DNA of 64,000 nt from an uncultured Prevotella sp. GTDB taxonomy: Bacteria > Bacteroidota > Bacteroidia > Bacteroidales > Bacteroidaceae. The notes under the pieces were generated by a model. The model made no database searches. It had not been told where the DNA came from and saw only the letters and a program-made list of their open reading frames with translations. Positions 45,658 through 55,206 of the stretch are shown here, piece by piece; the first letter of the stretch is position 1; each line of letters starts with the position of its first letter. The DNA lies in contig CALUKU010000008.1 of NCBI GenBank assembly GCA_944321295.1, forward strand, positions 1-64,000. The letters are read 5' to 3'. The translations under genes and the position numbers were made by a program.

Positions 45658-47301
45658 ATGGCAACACCGGAATTCAAGTATGCCCCTATGTTCCAGATGG
45701 GCAAAGACGACACGGAGTATTATCTCTTGACCAAAGACGGCGTGTCGGTTAGCGAATTTGAGGGCAAGGAAATCCTTAAAGTAAGTCCCGAGGCGTTGAC
45801 GATGCTGGCCAACGCGGCCTTCCGCGACGTCAACTTCTTGCTGCGCCGCTCGCACAACGAGCAGGTGGCAAAGATATTGGCAGACCCCGAGGCGAGCGAC
45901 AACGACAAGTATGTAGCACTGACTTTCCTGCGCAACGCCGAGGTGGCATGCAAGGGCAAGCTGCCTTTCTGCCAGGACACCGGCACCGCAATCATACACG
46001 GCGAGAAGGGACAGCAGGTGTGGACGGGCTTCTGCGACGAAGAGGCTCTCTCTAAAGGCGTTTACAAGACTTACACGGAAGAGAACCTGCGCTACTCGCA
46101 GAACGCGCCCCTCTCTATGTACGAGGAGGTGAACACGCGCTGCAACCTGCCCGCGCAGATCGACATCGAGGCTACGGAAGGCGCCGAATATAAGTTCCTC
46201 TGCGTAGTGAAGGGCGGCGGCTCGGCCAACAAGACATACTTCTATCAGGAAACGAAGGCCAGGATTCAGAATCCCGGTACGCTCGTTCCGTTCCTCGTAG
46301 AGAAGATGAAGACCCTCGGAACGGCGGCTTGTCCTCCTTACCACATCGCCTTCGTAATAGGCGGTACGTCGGCCGAGAAGAACCTTCTGACCGTCAAGCT
46401 CGCCTCAACCCACTATTACGACAACCTGCCTACGACGGGCGACGAAACGGGACGCGCCTTCCGCGACATTGAGCTTGAGAAGCAGCTGCTCGACGAAGCC
46501 CACAAGATAGGCCTCGGAGCACAGTTCGGCGGCAAGTATTTCGCGCACGACATCCGCGTTATCCGTCTGCCCCGCCACGGCGCTTCGTGCCCCATCGGCC
46601 TCGGCGTGAGCTGCTCTGCCGACCGTAACATCAAGGCTAAGATTAACAAGGACGGCGTTTGGATTGAGAAACTTGACGACAATCCCGGCCAGCTCATACC
46701 CGAAGAACTGCGCAACGCAGGCGAGGGCGACGCTGTACGCATCGACCTCAACCAGCCGATGAGCGAGATTTGCAAGATACTTTCACAGTATCCCGTGTCC
46801 ACCCGAGTAAGCCTCAACGGCACGATAATCGTAGCGCGCGACATCGCTCACGCCAAACTGAAGGCCCGTTTGGACGCAGGCGAAGACCTGCCGCAGTATT
46901 TCAAGGACCATCCCGTGCTCTACGCAGGCCCCGCAAAGACCCCGGAAGGAATGCCTTGCGGCTCGATGGGCCCGACCACGGCCAACCGCATGGACCCGTA
47001 TGTTGACGAGTTCCAGGATCACGGAGGCTCAATGGTGATGATAGCCAAGGGCAACCGCACCCAGGTTGTTACCGACGCATGCAAGAAGCACGGCGGTTTC
47101 TACCTCGGAAGCATAGGCGGTCCGGCCGCAGTTCTTTCCATGAACAGCATCAAGAGCATAGAATGCGTCGAGTATCCCGAGCTTGGCATGGAGGCAATAT
47201 GGAAAATCAATGTGGTTGATTTCCCCGCCTTCATCCTCGTTGACGACAAGGGCAACGACTTCTTCAAGCAGCTGAAGCCGTGGACTCCGTCATGCAAGTA
47301 A
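45658..47301 (+). CDS. Class I fumarate hydratase (iron-sulfur)
   Basis: A 547-residue class I fumarase, which turns fumarate and malate into each other using an oxygen-sensitive [4Fe-4S] cluster. Seen: [12 protein letters not shown] (first cluster cysteine, near residue 105), [33 protein letters not shown] (second and third ligand region), the beta-subunit part with [15 protein letters not shown] and IGGPAAVLS. Alpha and beta parts are fused, as in most bacteria. Likely fumarase in the reductive branch leading to succinate. The start ATG 45658 fits the leader; an in-frame start 60 bp upstream is less likely. Confidence 0.9.
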   Translation: MATPEFKYAPMFQMGKDDTEYYLLTKDGVSVSEFEGKEILKVSPEALTMLANAAFRDVNFLLRRSHNEQVAKILADPEASDNDKYVALTFLRNAEVACKGKLPFCQDTGTAIIHGEKGQQVWTGFCDEEALSKGVYKTYTEENLRYSQNAPLSMYEEVNTRCNLPAQIDIEATEGAEYKFLCVVKGGGSANKTYFYQETKARIQNPGTLVPFLVEKMKTLGTAACPPYHIAFVIGGTSAEKNLLTVKLASTHYYDNLPTTGDETGRAFRDIELEKQLLDEAHKIGLGAQFGGKYFAHDIRVIRLPRHGASCPIGLGVSCSADRNIKAKINKDGVWIEKLDDNPGQLIPEELRNAGEGDAVRIDLNQPMSEICKILSQYPVSTRVSLNGTIIVARDIAHAKLKARLDAGEDLPQYFKDHPVLYAGPAKTPEGMPCGSMGPTTANRMDPYVDEFQDHGGSMVMIAKGNRTQVVTDACKKHGGFYLGSIGGPAAVLSMNSIKSIECVEYPELGMEAIWKINVVDFPAFILVDDKGNDFFKQLKPWTPSCK

Positions 47302-47308
47302 TTCTGAT

Positions 47309-47580
47309 AGCAGACAAGCATCTTTGTTTAAGCAGACAAGCAGACGAGTGACGAGCAGACAAGCGGGTTTGTTTAAGATGTGAATAAGCAAACAACAGGC
47401 GTACAAAGGCAACACCTTTGTACGCCTGTTTCTTTTTATATAATTGACAAACAGACAATATTGAAGCTCTTGTCTGCTTGTCACTTGTCTGCTTGTCGAC
47501 TAAACAAACCGGCTTGTCTGCTCGTCACTCGTCTGCTTGTCTGCTGAAAATTCGTCTGCTTGTCTGCTATAAAAAACTCG
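47309..47580. repeat. GACAAGCAGAC-word repeat block around the fumarase terminator (locus 2)
   Basis: AGCAGACAAGC and related words fill 47309-47372 (forward) and 47459-47580 (mostly reverse: CTTGTCTGCTTGTCACTTG, GTCTGCTCGTCACTCGTCTGC). The two blocks face each other across the terminator hairpin at 47394-47430, as large imperfect inverted repeats. Confidence 0.65.
47394..47435 (+). terminator. Terminator after the fumarase gene
   Basis: A perfect stem 47394-47409 with 47415-47430 (arms AACAGGCGTACAAAGG) followed by CTTTTTAT. Confidence 0.85.
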
Positions 47581-47585
47581 CTTGT

Positions 47586-48899
47586 TTACTTCAACAAACG
47601 GTAACCGATTGCGCCGCCGAGTATCGACGCGGCGAAGATACCTAACTTAGCTTGTAGCAGCATGGTGCCGTCGGTGAAGGCAAGGGTGGATATGAACATC
47701 GACATAGTGAAGCCGATGGAGGCCAGGAAACCAAGTCCTATGACGCGGCGGAGGGTCAATGCTTCGGTCTTTTTCGCTATTCCGAGGCGCACGAGCAGCA
47801 GTGTTGACAGCGTAATGCCGAGCGGTTTGCCTATGAGCAGACCCAATGCTACGCCTGCGGCCACGTTGGTTGAGAATATGCCCTGCATGTCGAGGCCGGC
47901 GAACGACACCCCGGCGTTGGCCAAGGCGAACACCGGCATGACCACGAACGACACGAACGGGTGCATTGCGTGCTCAAGACGCTGTGACGGCGGGATGGCG
48001 TCGCGCGTGTCGCTCATCATCGCCGAGATTACTTCCACTTGCTCGTGCTCGAGCGTTGAAACGTTGTTGGGCTTTATTCCGGCGAACCGCCGCAGGTTGT
48101 TGGCCGCCCTCTTAAGGTATAAAGACTCGGGCAGACGGGCGTCGGCCGGTATGACGAAGGCGGCCAGCACGGCGGCTATCGTGGCGTGGATGCCCGACAT
48201 CAGGAAGGCCACCCACACTCCGCCTATGCCCAGGACGCCGTAAAATACTACGTTCTTGACACCCATCTTGTTGGCGGCGAACATCGCGAGGAGGAACACC
48301 AGGCCGACGGCTATGTTGACGACGGAGATTTCAGACGTGTAGAACAGCGCTATGACGACCACCGCCCCGAGGTCGTCGACGATGGCGAGCGTCGTCAGGA
48401 ACACCTTGGCGGCAAGCGGAACGCGGTCGCCGAGGGCGTAGATTATGGCCAGTGAGAAGGCTATGTCCGTAGCCATCGGTATGCCCCAGCCGCCGGCTGA
48501 CGGCGTGCCGGCGTTCAGCAGGGTGTAAATGAGCGCGGGGACGAGCATGCCCGCCACGGCGGCTCCAATCGGAAGGATGGTGTTGCGCGGGTCGGCCAGC
48601 TCGCCGCCGATGAACTCACGCTTCAGCTCAAGCCCAACGACGAAGAAGAACATCGACATAAGTCCGTCGTTAATCCAATGGTGCAGCGAGTAATACAGGT
48701 ACGGTTCGCCGTTGAAGAAGAACCCCACCTTGTGCTCGAACAGATGGAAGTATTCCTCGCCCCACGGCGAGTTGGCAAGCGCCAAGGCCGCTATTATGCT
48801 TATGCCGAGCACTATGCCGGCCGACTTCTCCCTGTTGATAAACTGCTGTATCGGCATTACTATGCCGCGGTTGATTTTGTTCTGGTATTTCATTGCCAT
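47586..48899 (-). CDS. nhaA: Na+/H+ antiporter NhaA
   Basis: A 437-residue inner-membrane antiporter that exports Na+ in exchange for H+. Seen: N-terminal SAGIVLGISIIAALALANSPW, HHWINDGLMSMFFFVVGLELKREFIGGEL, the unwound-helix substrate motif MATDIAFSLAI with the conserved aspartates, and TTLAIVDDLGAVVVIALFYT (the two ion-binding Asp). A central loop with charged residues (EHEQVEVISAMMSDTRDA) is longer than in Escherichia NhaA. Full length. Convergent with the fumarase gene. Confidence 0.95.
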   Translation of the reverse strand: MAMKYQNKINRGIVMPIQQFINREKSAGIVLGISIIAALALANSPWGEEYFHLFEHKVGFFFNGEPYLYYSLHHWINDGLMSMFFFVVGLELKREFIGGELADPRNTILPIGAAVAGMLVPALIYTLLNAGTPSAGGWGIPMATDIAFSLAIIYALGDRVPLAAKVFLTTLAIVDDLGAVVVIALFYTSEISVVNIAVGLVFLLAMFAANKMGVKNVVFYGVLGIGGVWVAFLMSGIHATIAAVLAAFVIPADARLPESLYLKRAANNLRRFAGIKPNNVSTLEHEQVEVISAMMSDTRDAIPPSQRLEHAMHPFVSFVVMPVFALANAGVSFAGLDMQGIFSTNVAAGVALGLLIGKPLGITLSTLLLVRLGIAKKTEALTLRRVIGLGFLASIGFTMSMFISTLAFTDGTMLLQAKLGIFAASILGGAIGYRLLK

Positions 48900-49316
48900 A
48901 GTTTCACATGTCGTTTTACCTTAGTCGGGCGTATAAACACGAAAAAGAGAATGTGTCTTAAGATAAGATTGACACATTCCCTTTTCTTTTTTAGTTCCGT
49001 AACAGGAAGCCGCTTAACCATTAATTAAAACATCCATATCAACAACTTTGTTTCTTCCGTCCCTTTCATCTCAATAAAAACATCTCCATGACATCAAACA
49101 TTTACCATCTATCGCTGACTTCCCGTTACACGAAAGTACATCACACGTTCATCAGTTGTCTAATATCAGAGTGTTCTGACATTTCTTTTCAATATTTCTG
49201 AGAGCGCAGACAACTTTGTTATATGTCTTCTTCTTTTTTCTGTTGCTAAGATAGTGATTATTTCTTACACTTCCAAATATTTCTGCAATAAAATCTTATG
49301 ATTTTACATATTTTAT

Positions 49317-49378
49317 CAATTAAACGCTTCAAACATGCACAATATGCTACAATTGTGCATGTTTGAAGCGTTTAATTG
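49317..49378. repeat. 27-bp perfect inverted repeat
   Basis: Arms 49317-49343 and 49352-49378 are perfect complements (27 bp) with an 8-nt loop. It lies 190 bp past the minus-strand nitroreductase stop and is not followed by a clear T run on either strand, so it is not a standard terminator. The arms contain AAACGCTTCAAACATGCAC. Confidence 0.6.
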
Positions 49379-49380
49379 GC

Positions 49381-49568
49381 AGCAGACAGGCAGGCAAGAT
49401 GTCAGCAGACGAGTAACGAGTGACAAGCAGACAAGGTCATTTGCTTATGTAGATTTGGCACGGATGTGTTTTGCCTGTTGCCTGTCAGGCTTTTAGTGGC
49501 TTGCCTGCTGACAGCTTGTAACTCGTCTGCTGTCGGCTTGTATCTCGTCTGCTGTCGGCTTGTTTGCT
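49381..49568. repeat. GACAAGCAGAC-word repeats (locus 3)
   Basis: Words such as GACGAGTAACGAGTGACAAGC and, on the other side, CAGCTTGTAACTCGTCTGCTG (repeated with a 23-bp period at about 49509 and 49532). Confidence 0.55.
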
Positions 49569-49570
49569 TC

Positions 49571-50311
49571 CTAAAGAATGAATCCTTGCTTCTTAAGGGC
49601 TTCCATCATTCCGGCCGACATGGCCTCGTTGTCCTTCTTAGTGTAGCGTATGTCGGTGAAGATCTGCGCCAGTGTTTCCTTATTGTTTATGCGCACGAAC
49701 TCCTTGTTCTCCTCGAGCGCCTCCTTCTCGGCGTAATAGCGGTCGATGTCGGCGGGCGAATAGTCATGGTAAGTCTCGTCGTGCACGAATGACTCTACGC
49801 CCAGGCGGTCGGTGAGCGGCGGCTCTTCGGCCGGCCATCCCAGCGTGATCGTGGCCACTGGCATGACGAGCTGCGGCAGGCGGAGCGTGTCTATGATCAT
49901 CTGCGGCATGTAGACCGTGGTGCCGAGGAAGCAAAGTCCGAGGCCCTCGTCCTCTGCCAGGTTGCAGAATGTCTGCGTGTAGAGTAGCGCGTCGGTAGCG
50001 GCGTTGATGAACGAGAGGAAGTTGTCGTAGCCCGGTTCGGCCTTGCGGCAGCGGCACCATTGGCTGGCGCGGTTGAAGTCGGCGCAAACCGTCAGCACGA
50101 CGGGCGCCTCTGTCACCATCGGTTGGTTGAAATGCGCAGGCGCAAGCTTGGCCTTCATCTCGGCCGAACGCGTCACTACGACGCTGTAAAGCTGCATGTT
50201 GCCCATAGTCTGCGTGCGCGACGCCTCAGTGAGCAGCCGGTTGAGCAGCTGTTCGGGCACGTCCTTGTCTGAATATTTACGTATCGTTCTTCTTGTGTTA
50301 ATCGTTTTCAT
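49571..50311 (-). CDS. Nitroreductase-family FMN protein
   Basis: A 246-residue FMN-dependent oxidoreductase of the nitroreductase family. Seen: N-terminal TRRTIRKYSDKDVPEQLLNRLLTEASRTQTMGNMQ (FMN-binding Arg and Ser region), a long middle insert, EDEGLGLCFLGTTVYMPQMIIDTLRLPQLVMPVATITLGWP and a C-terminal tail. Resembles the NfsA/FRP branch. Physiological substrate unknown. Divergent from the nrdJ gene with array E between them. Confidence 0.85.
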   Translation of the reverse strand: MKTINTRRTIRKYSDKDVPEQLLNRLLTEASRTQTMGNMQLYSVVVTRSAEMKAKLAPAHFNQPMVTEAPVVLTVCADFNRASQWCRCRKAEPGYDNFLSFINAATDALLYTQTFCNLAEDEGLGLCFLGTTVYMPQMIIDTLRLPQLVMPVATITLGWPAEEPPLTDRLGVESFVHDETYHDYSPADIDRYYAEKEALEENKEFVRINNKETLAQIFTDIRYTKKDNEAMSAGMMEALKKQGFIL

Positions 50312-50495
50312 ACCTTTTATTATATATGAGTTCGAGGTGCAAAATTAGTCATTTTTCCGCACCGACGATAACGCGACGGCCAAAAAAGTCGGTTCGTGTC
50401 GGAGTTTGGCGGGCCTTGATTATGCGGGCGGTTGTGGCATAATCTGCAAGCGTTATTTATATCTTGCATAATGTGTTGATGTTCAATGCGTTACA

Positions 50496-50574
50496 AAAGG
50501 CCGCCTTTTACGCCGCAAAAGACGGCCTTTTGGAGCCTGAAAGGTAACCTTTTGCCGTGTAAAAGGTTACCTGT
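50496..50574 (-). repeat. Phased palindrome array E (4 units, 22-bp period)
   Basis: Units at 50496, 50518, 50540 and 50562: AAAGGCCGCCTTT, AAAGACGGCCTTT, AAAGGTAACCTTT, AAAGGTTACCTGT, exactly 22 bp apart. The flank with AATGCGTTAC lies on the left, so the array is on the minus strand. It sits in the divergent gap 50312-50887. Confidence 0.85.
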
Positions 50575-50767
50575 TGAAGTTCGTCCGCAGTTTATTTGGA
50601 TGACGGCTGCCGAGCGCCTCGCTTTGGAGAGGACGTTTGGCTGTTGTCCTGAAATCAACAACTAAGCCGGCGCATGAAATTTCTTGTTTGCCGGTTCGGA
50701 TGAATATATTGTTTTACGTAAGGTTATAATGTCATTATTCCTCAATAAGTTGCGTCGTGTCGTGGTA

Positions 50768-50848
50768 AAAAGTTTTCCGTTTTGGGAAACTTTGCGCCCG
50801 TTTTTTATTTGAAGATTTTCCGAAAAGAACTTTTTTTTATCGGAAAAT
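50768..50848. promoter_or_regulatory. Two TTTTCC/GGAAAA inverted repeats before nrdJ
   Basis: IR1: AAAGTTTTCC..GGGAAACTTT (50768-50793). IR2: ATTTTCCGA/TCGGAAAAT (50815-50823 and 50840-50848), a perfect 9-bp repeat that ends 6 bp before the -7 box. They share the TTTTCC half-site and are placed to block or recruit polymerase, as repressor operators would be. No NrdR box was found. Confidence 0.45.
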
Positions 50849-50853
50849 GTTCG

Positions 50854-50861
50854 TAGCTTTG
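50854..50861 (+). promoter_or_regulatory. nrdJ -7 box
   Basis: TAGCTTTG, an exact TAnnTTTG fit, leaving a leader of only about 20 nt before ATG 50888. Confidence 0.6.
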
Positions 50862-50887
50862 CACCATCAAAAACACTTTCTGTCATA

Positions 50888-53455
50888 ATGGAAAATAGAC
50901 AAACCTATTCTTTTGATGAGGCTTATCAGGCTTCATTGGCATATTTCGGCGGCGACGAGCTTGCTGCCCGTGTGTGGGTGAACAAGTACGCCCTGAAAGA
51001 CAGTTACGGCAACATCTTCGAGAAGACGCCCTCCGACATGCATTGGCGCATAGCCAACGAGGTGGCGCGTATCGAAAGCAAATACGAGAACCCGTTGAGC
51101 GCCGAGCAGGTGTTCGAGGTTCTTGACCATTTCAAGTACATCGTGCCGGCAGGCAGCCCAATGACGGGCATTGGCAACAACTTCCAGGTGGCGTCGCTGT
51201 CAAACTGCTTCGTCGTCGGACTTGACGGCGATGCCGACTCTTACGGAGCAATCCTGCGCATTGACGAGGAGCAGGTGCAGCTGATGAAGCGCCGCGGCGG
51301 AGTGGGCCACGACCTTACCCACTTGCGCCCGAAGGGCTCTCCCGTCAACAACTCGGCCCTGACGTCAACCGGTCTTGTGCCTTTCATGGAGCGTTACAGC
51401 AACTCCACGCGCGAGGTGGCGCAGGACGGACGCCGCGGGGCGTTGATGCTCTCGGTAAGCATAAAGCATCCTGACAGCGAGGCTTTCATCGACGCCAAGA
51501 TGACGGAAGGCAAGATTACCGGCGCCAACGTGTCGGTTAAGATTGACGACGAGTTCATGCGCGCCGCCATTGAAGACAAGGAGTACGTGCAGCAGTTCCC
51601 CGTAGACAGCGCCGAGCCGATGACGAGAAACTCCATCAGCGCCAAGCGCCTGTGGGAGAAAATCGTGCACAACGCATGGAAGAGCGCCGAGCCGGGCGTG
51701 CTGTTCTGGGACACGATAATACGCGAGAGCATACCCGACTGCTACGCCGACCTGGGCTTCCGCACGGTGTCTACCAACCCCTGCGGCGAGATACCGCTCT
51801 GCCCTTACGACTCGTGCCGCCTGCTGTCAATCAACCTCTACTCTTACGTCGTCAACCCGTTTACAGACAAGGCCTACTTCGATTTCGACCTGTTCCGCCG
51901 CCACGTCGCCCTGGCACAGCGCATAATGGACGACATCGTCGACATGGAGCTTGAGAAGATAGACCTCATAATGGAGAAAATAAAGAGCGACCCGCAGAGC
52001 GACGAAGTGAAGTTCACCGAGTATCACCTGTGGGAAAAGATAAAGCACAAGAGCGGCTTGGGCCGCCGCACGGGCGTAGGCATAACTGCCGAGGGCGACA
52101 TGATAGCCGCCATGGGCCTGCGCTACGGCACGCAGGAGGCCACCGACTTTGCCGTAGAGGTGCAGAAGACGCTGGCTTTGGCTGCCTACCGCTCGTCGGT
52201 CACCATGGCTAAGGAGCGCGGCGCGTTCGCCGTTTACGACGCCGAGCGCGAGGCCGGCAACCCCTTCGTCAACCGAATTAAGGAGGCCGACCCGCAACTT
52301 TACGAGGACATGGCTAAGTACGGCCGCCGCAACATTGCCTGCCTCACCATCGCGCCCACCGGCACCACCAGCCTGATGACGCAGACCACGAGCGGCATAG
52401 AGCCGGTGTTCATGCCCGTGTACAAGCGCCGCCGCAAGGTCAACCCGAGCGACACCGACGTGCATGTAGACTTCGTCGATGAGGTTGGCGACTCGTTTGA
52501 GGAGTATATCGTTTACCACCGCAAGTTCATCGAGTGGATGAAGGTCAACGGAATAGACACCGACAAGCGTTACACACAGGACGAGATAGACGCCCTTATA
52601 GAGCGTTCACCTTATTATAAAGCCACCGCCAACGACGTAGACTGGCTCATGAAAGTGCGCATGCAGGGCGCAATCCAGAAGTGGGTTGACCACAGCATAA
52701 GCGTCACCATCAACCTGCCCAACAACGTCGACGAGGCGCTTGTCAACCGTCTGTACGTTGAGGCGTGGAAGTCGGGCTGCAAGGGCTGCACCGTCTATCG
52801 CGACGGCTCGCGCTCGGGAGTGATGATTTCGGTGGACAACAAGAAGAAAAAAGAGGCCGGCCAAGAGCTTACGCAGCACCAGCTGCCGCCCTGCCGCCAT
52901 CCTGAGGTGACTGAGGTAAGGCCCAAGGAGCTTGAGTGCGACGTGGTGCGTTTCCAGAACAATAAGGAGAAGTGGGTGGCCTTCGTCGGCCTGCTCGACG
53001 GCTATCCTTACGAGATATTCACCGGTTTGCAGGACGACGACGAGGGCATTGTGCTGCCGAAGACCGTTACTAAGGGTAAGATCATCAAGCAGACTAACGA
53101 AGACGGAACGAAGCGCTACGACTTCCAGTTTGAAAACAAGCGTGGATACAAGACCACCGTCGAGGGCCTCAGCGAGAAGTTCAACCCCGAGTATTGGAAC
53201 TATGCCAAGCTGATATCCGGCGTGTTGCGTTACCGTATGCCGATAGAGCACGTAATCAAGCTCGTCAGCTCGCTGCAGCTTAAGAGCGAGAGCATTAACA
53301 CCTGGAAGAACGGTGTTGAGCGCGCCCTTAAGAAATACGTTACCGACGGCACCGAGGCAAAGGGACAGAAGTGTCCCGTATGCGGGCATGAAACGCTCGT
53401 TTACCAGGAGGGCTGCCTCATCTGCAAGAACTGCGGAGCCTCAAGGTGCGGATAG
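50888..53455 (+). CDS. nrdJ: Class II (adenosylcobalamin-dependent) ribonucleotide reductase
   Basis: An 855-residue class II ribonucleotide reductase, which makes deoxyribonucleotides using a cobalamin radical in one chain. Seen: GSPMTGIGNNFQVASLSNCFVV, the catalytic NPCGEIPLCPYDSCRLLSINL (active-site Cys, Glu and Asn), APTGTTSLMTQTTSGIEPVF, and a C-terminal zinc-ribbon tail CPVCGHETLVYQEGCLICKNCGASRCG typical of the NrdJ class. Full length. It requires cobalamin, yet no cobalamin riboswitch is visible in the short leader. Upstream lie two inverted repeats and array E. Confidence 0.95.
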   Translation: MENRQTYSFDEAYQASLAYFGGDELAARVWVNKYALKDSYGNIFEKTPSDMHWRIANEVARIESKYENPLSAEQVFEVLDHFKYIVPAGSPMTGIGNNFQVASLSNCFVVGLDGDADSYGAILRIDEEQVQLMKRRGGVGHDLTHLRPKGSPVNNSALTSTGLVPFMERYSNSTREVAQDGRRGALMLSVSIKHPDSEAFIDAKMTEGKITGANVSVKIDDEFMRAAIEDKEYVQQFPVDSAEPMTRNSISAKRLWEKIVHNAWKSAEPGVLFWDTIIRESIPDCYADLGFRTVSTNPCGEIPLCPYDSCRLLSINLYSYVVNPFTDKAYFDFDLFRRHVALAQRIMDDIVDMELEKIDLIMEKIKSDPQSDEVKFTEYHLWEKIKHKSGLGRRTGVGITAEGDMIAAMGLRYGTQEATDFAVEVQKTLALAAYRSSVTMAKERGAFAVYDAEREAGNPFVNRIKEADPQLYEDMAKYGRRNIACLTIAPTGTTSLMTQTTSGIEPVFMPVYKRRRKVNPSDTDVHVDFVDEVGDSFEEYIVYHRKFIEWMKVNGIDTDKRYTQDEIDALIERSPYYKATANDVDWLMKVRMQGAIQKWVDHSISVTINLPNNVDEALVNRLYVEAWKSGCKGCTVYRDGSRSGVMISVDNKKKKEAGQELTQHQLPPCRHPEVTEVRPKELECDVVRFQNNKEKWVAFVGLLDGYPYEIFTGLQDDDEGIVLPKTVTKGKIIKQTNEDGTKRYDFQFENKRGYKTTVEGLSEKFNPEYWNYAKLISGVLRYRMPIEHVIKLVSSLQLKSESINTWKNGVERALKKYVTDGTEAKGQKCPVCGHETLVYQEGCLICKNCGASRCG

Positions 53456-53458
53456 TAT

Positions 53459-53580
53459 TGCAATTCATAATGCATAATTCATAATGCATAATGCACAATC
53501 GGGGCTTGCGCGTTATGGATTATGCATTGTGAATTATGCATTGTGCATTGTGAATTGTGCATTATGGATTATGAATTGAA
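53459..53580. repeat. ATGCATAATGCACAAT repeat block before folB
   Basis: About 120 bp made of AATTCATAATGCATAATTC, ATGCATTGTGAATTATGC and similar words; the same family forms the in-frame insert at 15845-15966. Several ATGs inside it could act as starts for folB. Confidence 0.7.
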
Positions 53581-53950
53581 ATCAGGCTATGTCTGCCTGA
53601 ACGATATGCGTTTCCATGCCCGCCACGGCGTGTTGCCGCAGGAGCGGGCTACTGGAGGCGAGTTCGTAGTAAACGTCAGGGCCGGGTATCAGCTGGCCAA
53701 GGCGGTGGAAAGCGACGACGTGGCCGACACGCTTAACTATGCCGAAATGTTTGAAATCATAAATAAGGAGATGCAAAAGCCTTCCTGCCTGCTCGAACAC
53801 GTTGCGGGCAGGATAGGCAAAAGCATTTTCGAGGCCATGCCGTCGGTGAGGAGCGTCGATGTCAGCGTGGCCAAGATTAATCCTCCTATTTGCGGCGACA
53901 TAGGCAGCGCGTCGATAGAACTTCACTTAATAAATGATAAAACTTTTTGA
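53564..53950 (+). CDS. folB: Dihydroneopterin aldolase FolB
   Basis: A 128-residue FolB, which makes 6-hydroxymethyl-dihydropterin in the folate pathway (folK is 30 kb away). Seen: VCLNDMRFHARHGVLPQERATGGEFVV (catalytic and substrate-binding residues), SDDVADTLNYAEMFEII (Asp and Tyr of the active site), LLEHVAGRIGKSIF, VSVAKINPPICGDIGSASIELH. ATG 53564 lies within repeat DNA; the same frame is open back to 53522 and an ATG there would add 14 repeat-coded residues. The normal family start fits 53564. Confidence 0.85.
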   Translation: MDYELKSGYVCLNDMRFHARHGVLPQERATGGEFVVNVRAGYQLAKAVESDDVADTLNYAEMFEIINKEMQKPSCLLEHVAGRIGKSIFEAMPSVRSVDVSVAKINPPICGDIGSASIELHLINDKTF

Positions 53951-54007
53951 AAGGCGACAGTTTTTTGTGAATAAATAAGTATCTTTGTACTTTGTAAGGA
54001 AGCGCTT

Positions 54008-55198
54008 ATGTGCAAGAAGATAACAGCAATCTTATTGGCGTTAGTGTTGTTCTCAGCGGTGGCTTCGGGCGCTGACAGGATGTTTACGCTTGTCATAGAC
54101 GCGGGCCACGGCGGACACGACGCGGGCGCCGTAGGCGCTTTTTCATCAGAGAAGGACATCAACCTCAGCGTGGCGTTGGCTTTCGGCCGCTACGTCGAGC
54201 GTAACTGCCCCGACGTGAAGGTCGTATACACGCGCAAGACCGACGTGTTCGTGCCTCTGCACAAGCGTGCGAGCATTGCCAACAAGAACAAGGCCGACGT
54301 GTTCATCTCAATCCACACCAACGCCTTGCCTAAGGGTCATATAGCGCGCGGACTTGAAACATACACGATGGGTATGCGCCGCTCTGACGAGAAACTGAGC
54401 GCGGCCAAGCGCGAGAACTCGGTAATCATGATTGAAAAGGATTACAAGGAGCATTATGAGGGCTACGACCCCAACTCGCCGGAGAGTATAATAATGTTCG
54501 AGTTCATGCACAACAAGAACATGGCGCGCAGCGTAGAGCTGGCTAAGTTGGTGCAGTCGAACGTGTGCTCGACGGCCAAACGCCAGAACAAGGGCGTGAA
54601 GCAGGACGTGTTCCTGGTGTTGCGCGAAACGTCAATGCCCGCGTGCCTGATTGAGCTGGGCTTCATCACGACGCCCGACGAGGAGAAGTTCCTGAACGAC
54701 AAGGGCAACGTCGACAAGATTGCGCGCGGCATATACAAGGCTTTTGCGCAATACAAGGACAAGTATTACAAGGGCTTCACGGTGCCTTATAATCCCAAGG
54801 CCGAGGACGTTGATGACGACGACGAACGGCGTGACGAAAGCGACAAGGCCGTTGAAGAGTCGGAAAAGCGTGAAAAGAAGGAAAAGGCTGATATTAAGCC
54901 TGCTGAAAAAGCTGAGGCTGACGCCGACGGTAAGCCCGTGTTTAAGGTGCAGATACTTGCCAGCGGCAGGCAGCTTGACGATGGCGACAGGATTTTCAAG
55001 GGCTTGTCTGACGTCGATTCTTACAAGGAGGGCGGCCTCGTGAAATACACTTACGGCGCCTCGACTGATTACAACGAGATATATCGTCTGCGCAAGTCCG
55101 TTCTCGACAAGTTCCCTGAAGCGTTCATCATAGCCTTTAAGAACGGTGAGAAGATGAATGTCACGCAGGCCATACGTGAATTTAAGTCAAACAAATAA
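54008..55198 (+). CDS. N-acetylmuramoyl-L-alanine amidase with C-terminal SPOR-like domain
   Basis: A 396-residue periplasmic amidase that cuts the bond between peptidoglycan sugar and peptide, usually at the division site. Seen: signal peptide (about 1-22), Amidase_3 domain with VIDAGHGGHDAGA (zinc His and Glu region), SIHTNA, and CLIELGFITTPDEE (catalytic Glu); a highly charged linker (EDVDDDDERRDESDKAVEESEKREKKEK, about 270-305); and a C-terminal SPOR-like region FKVQILASGRQLDD..EAFIIAFKNGEKM. A promoter TATCTTTG lies at 53980-53987. It is followed 8 bp later by an mlaD-like gene. Confidence 0.9.
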   Translation: MCKKITAILLALVLFSAVASGADRMFTLVIDAGHGGHDAGAVGAFSSEKDINLSVALAFGRYVERNCPDVKVVYTRKTDVFVPLHKRASIANKNKADVFISIHTNALPKGHIARGLETYTMGMRRSDEKLSAAKRENSVIMIEKDYKEHYEGYDPNSPESIIMFEFMHNKNMARSVELAKLVQSNVCSTAKRQNKGVKQDVFLVLRETSMPACLIELGFITTPDEEKFLNDKGNVDKIARGIYKAFAQYKDKYYKGFTVPYNPKAEDVDDDDERRDESDKAVEESEKREKKEKADIKPAEKAEADADGKPVFKVQILASGRQLDDGDRIFKGLSDVDSYKEGGLVKYTYGASTDYNEIYRLRKSVLDKFPEAFIIAFKNGEKMNVTQAIREFKSNK

Positions 55199-55206
55199 AG
55201 CGAGAT

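Larger units (their letters stand above)
48900..49570. other. Intergenic region upstream of nhaA, no gene found
   Basis: An AT-rich stretch of 670 bp without a credible gene. It holds a 27-bp perfect hairpin at 49317-49378 and GACAAGCAGAC-word repeats at 49381-49440 and 49486-49568. Confidence 0.6.

Noticed and set aside
48678..49028. ORF on the plus strand over the nhaA start
   Set aside because: It is a mirror of nhaA and its promoter region; no family match.
50600..50887. Cobalamin riboswitch before class II ribonucleotide reductase
   Set aside because: The leader from the mapped -7 box to the start is only about 20 nt, and no B12-box-like segment is seen.
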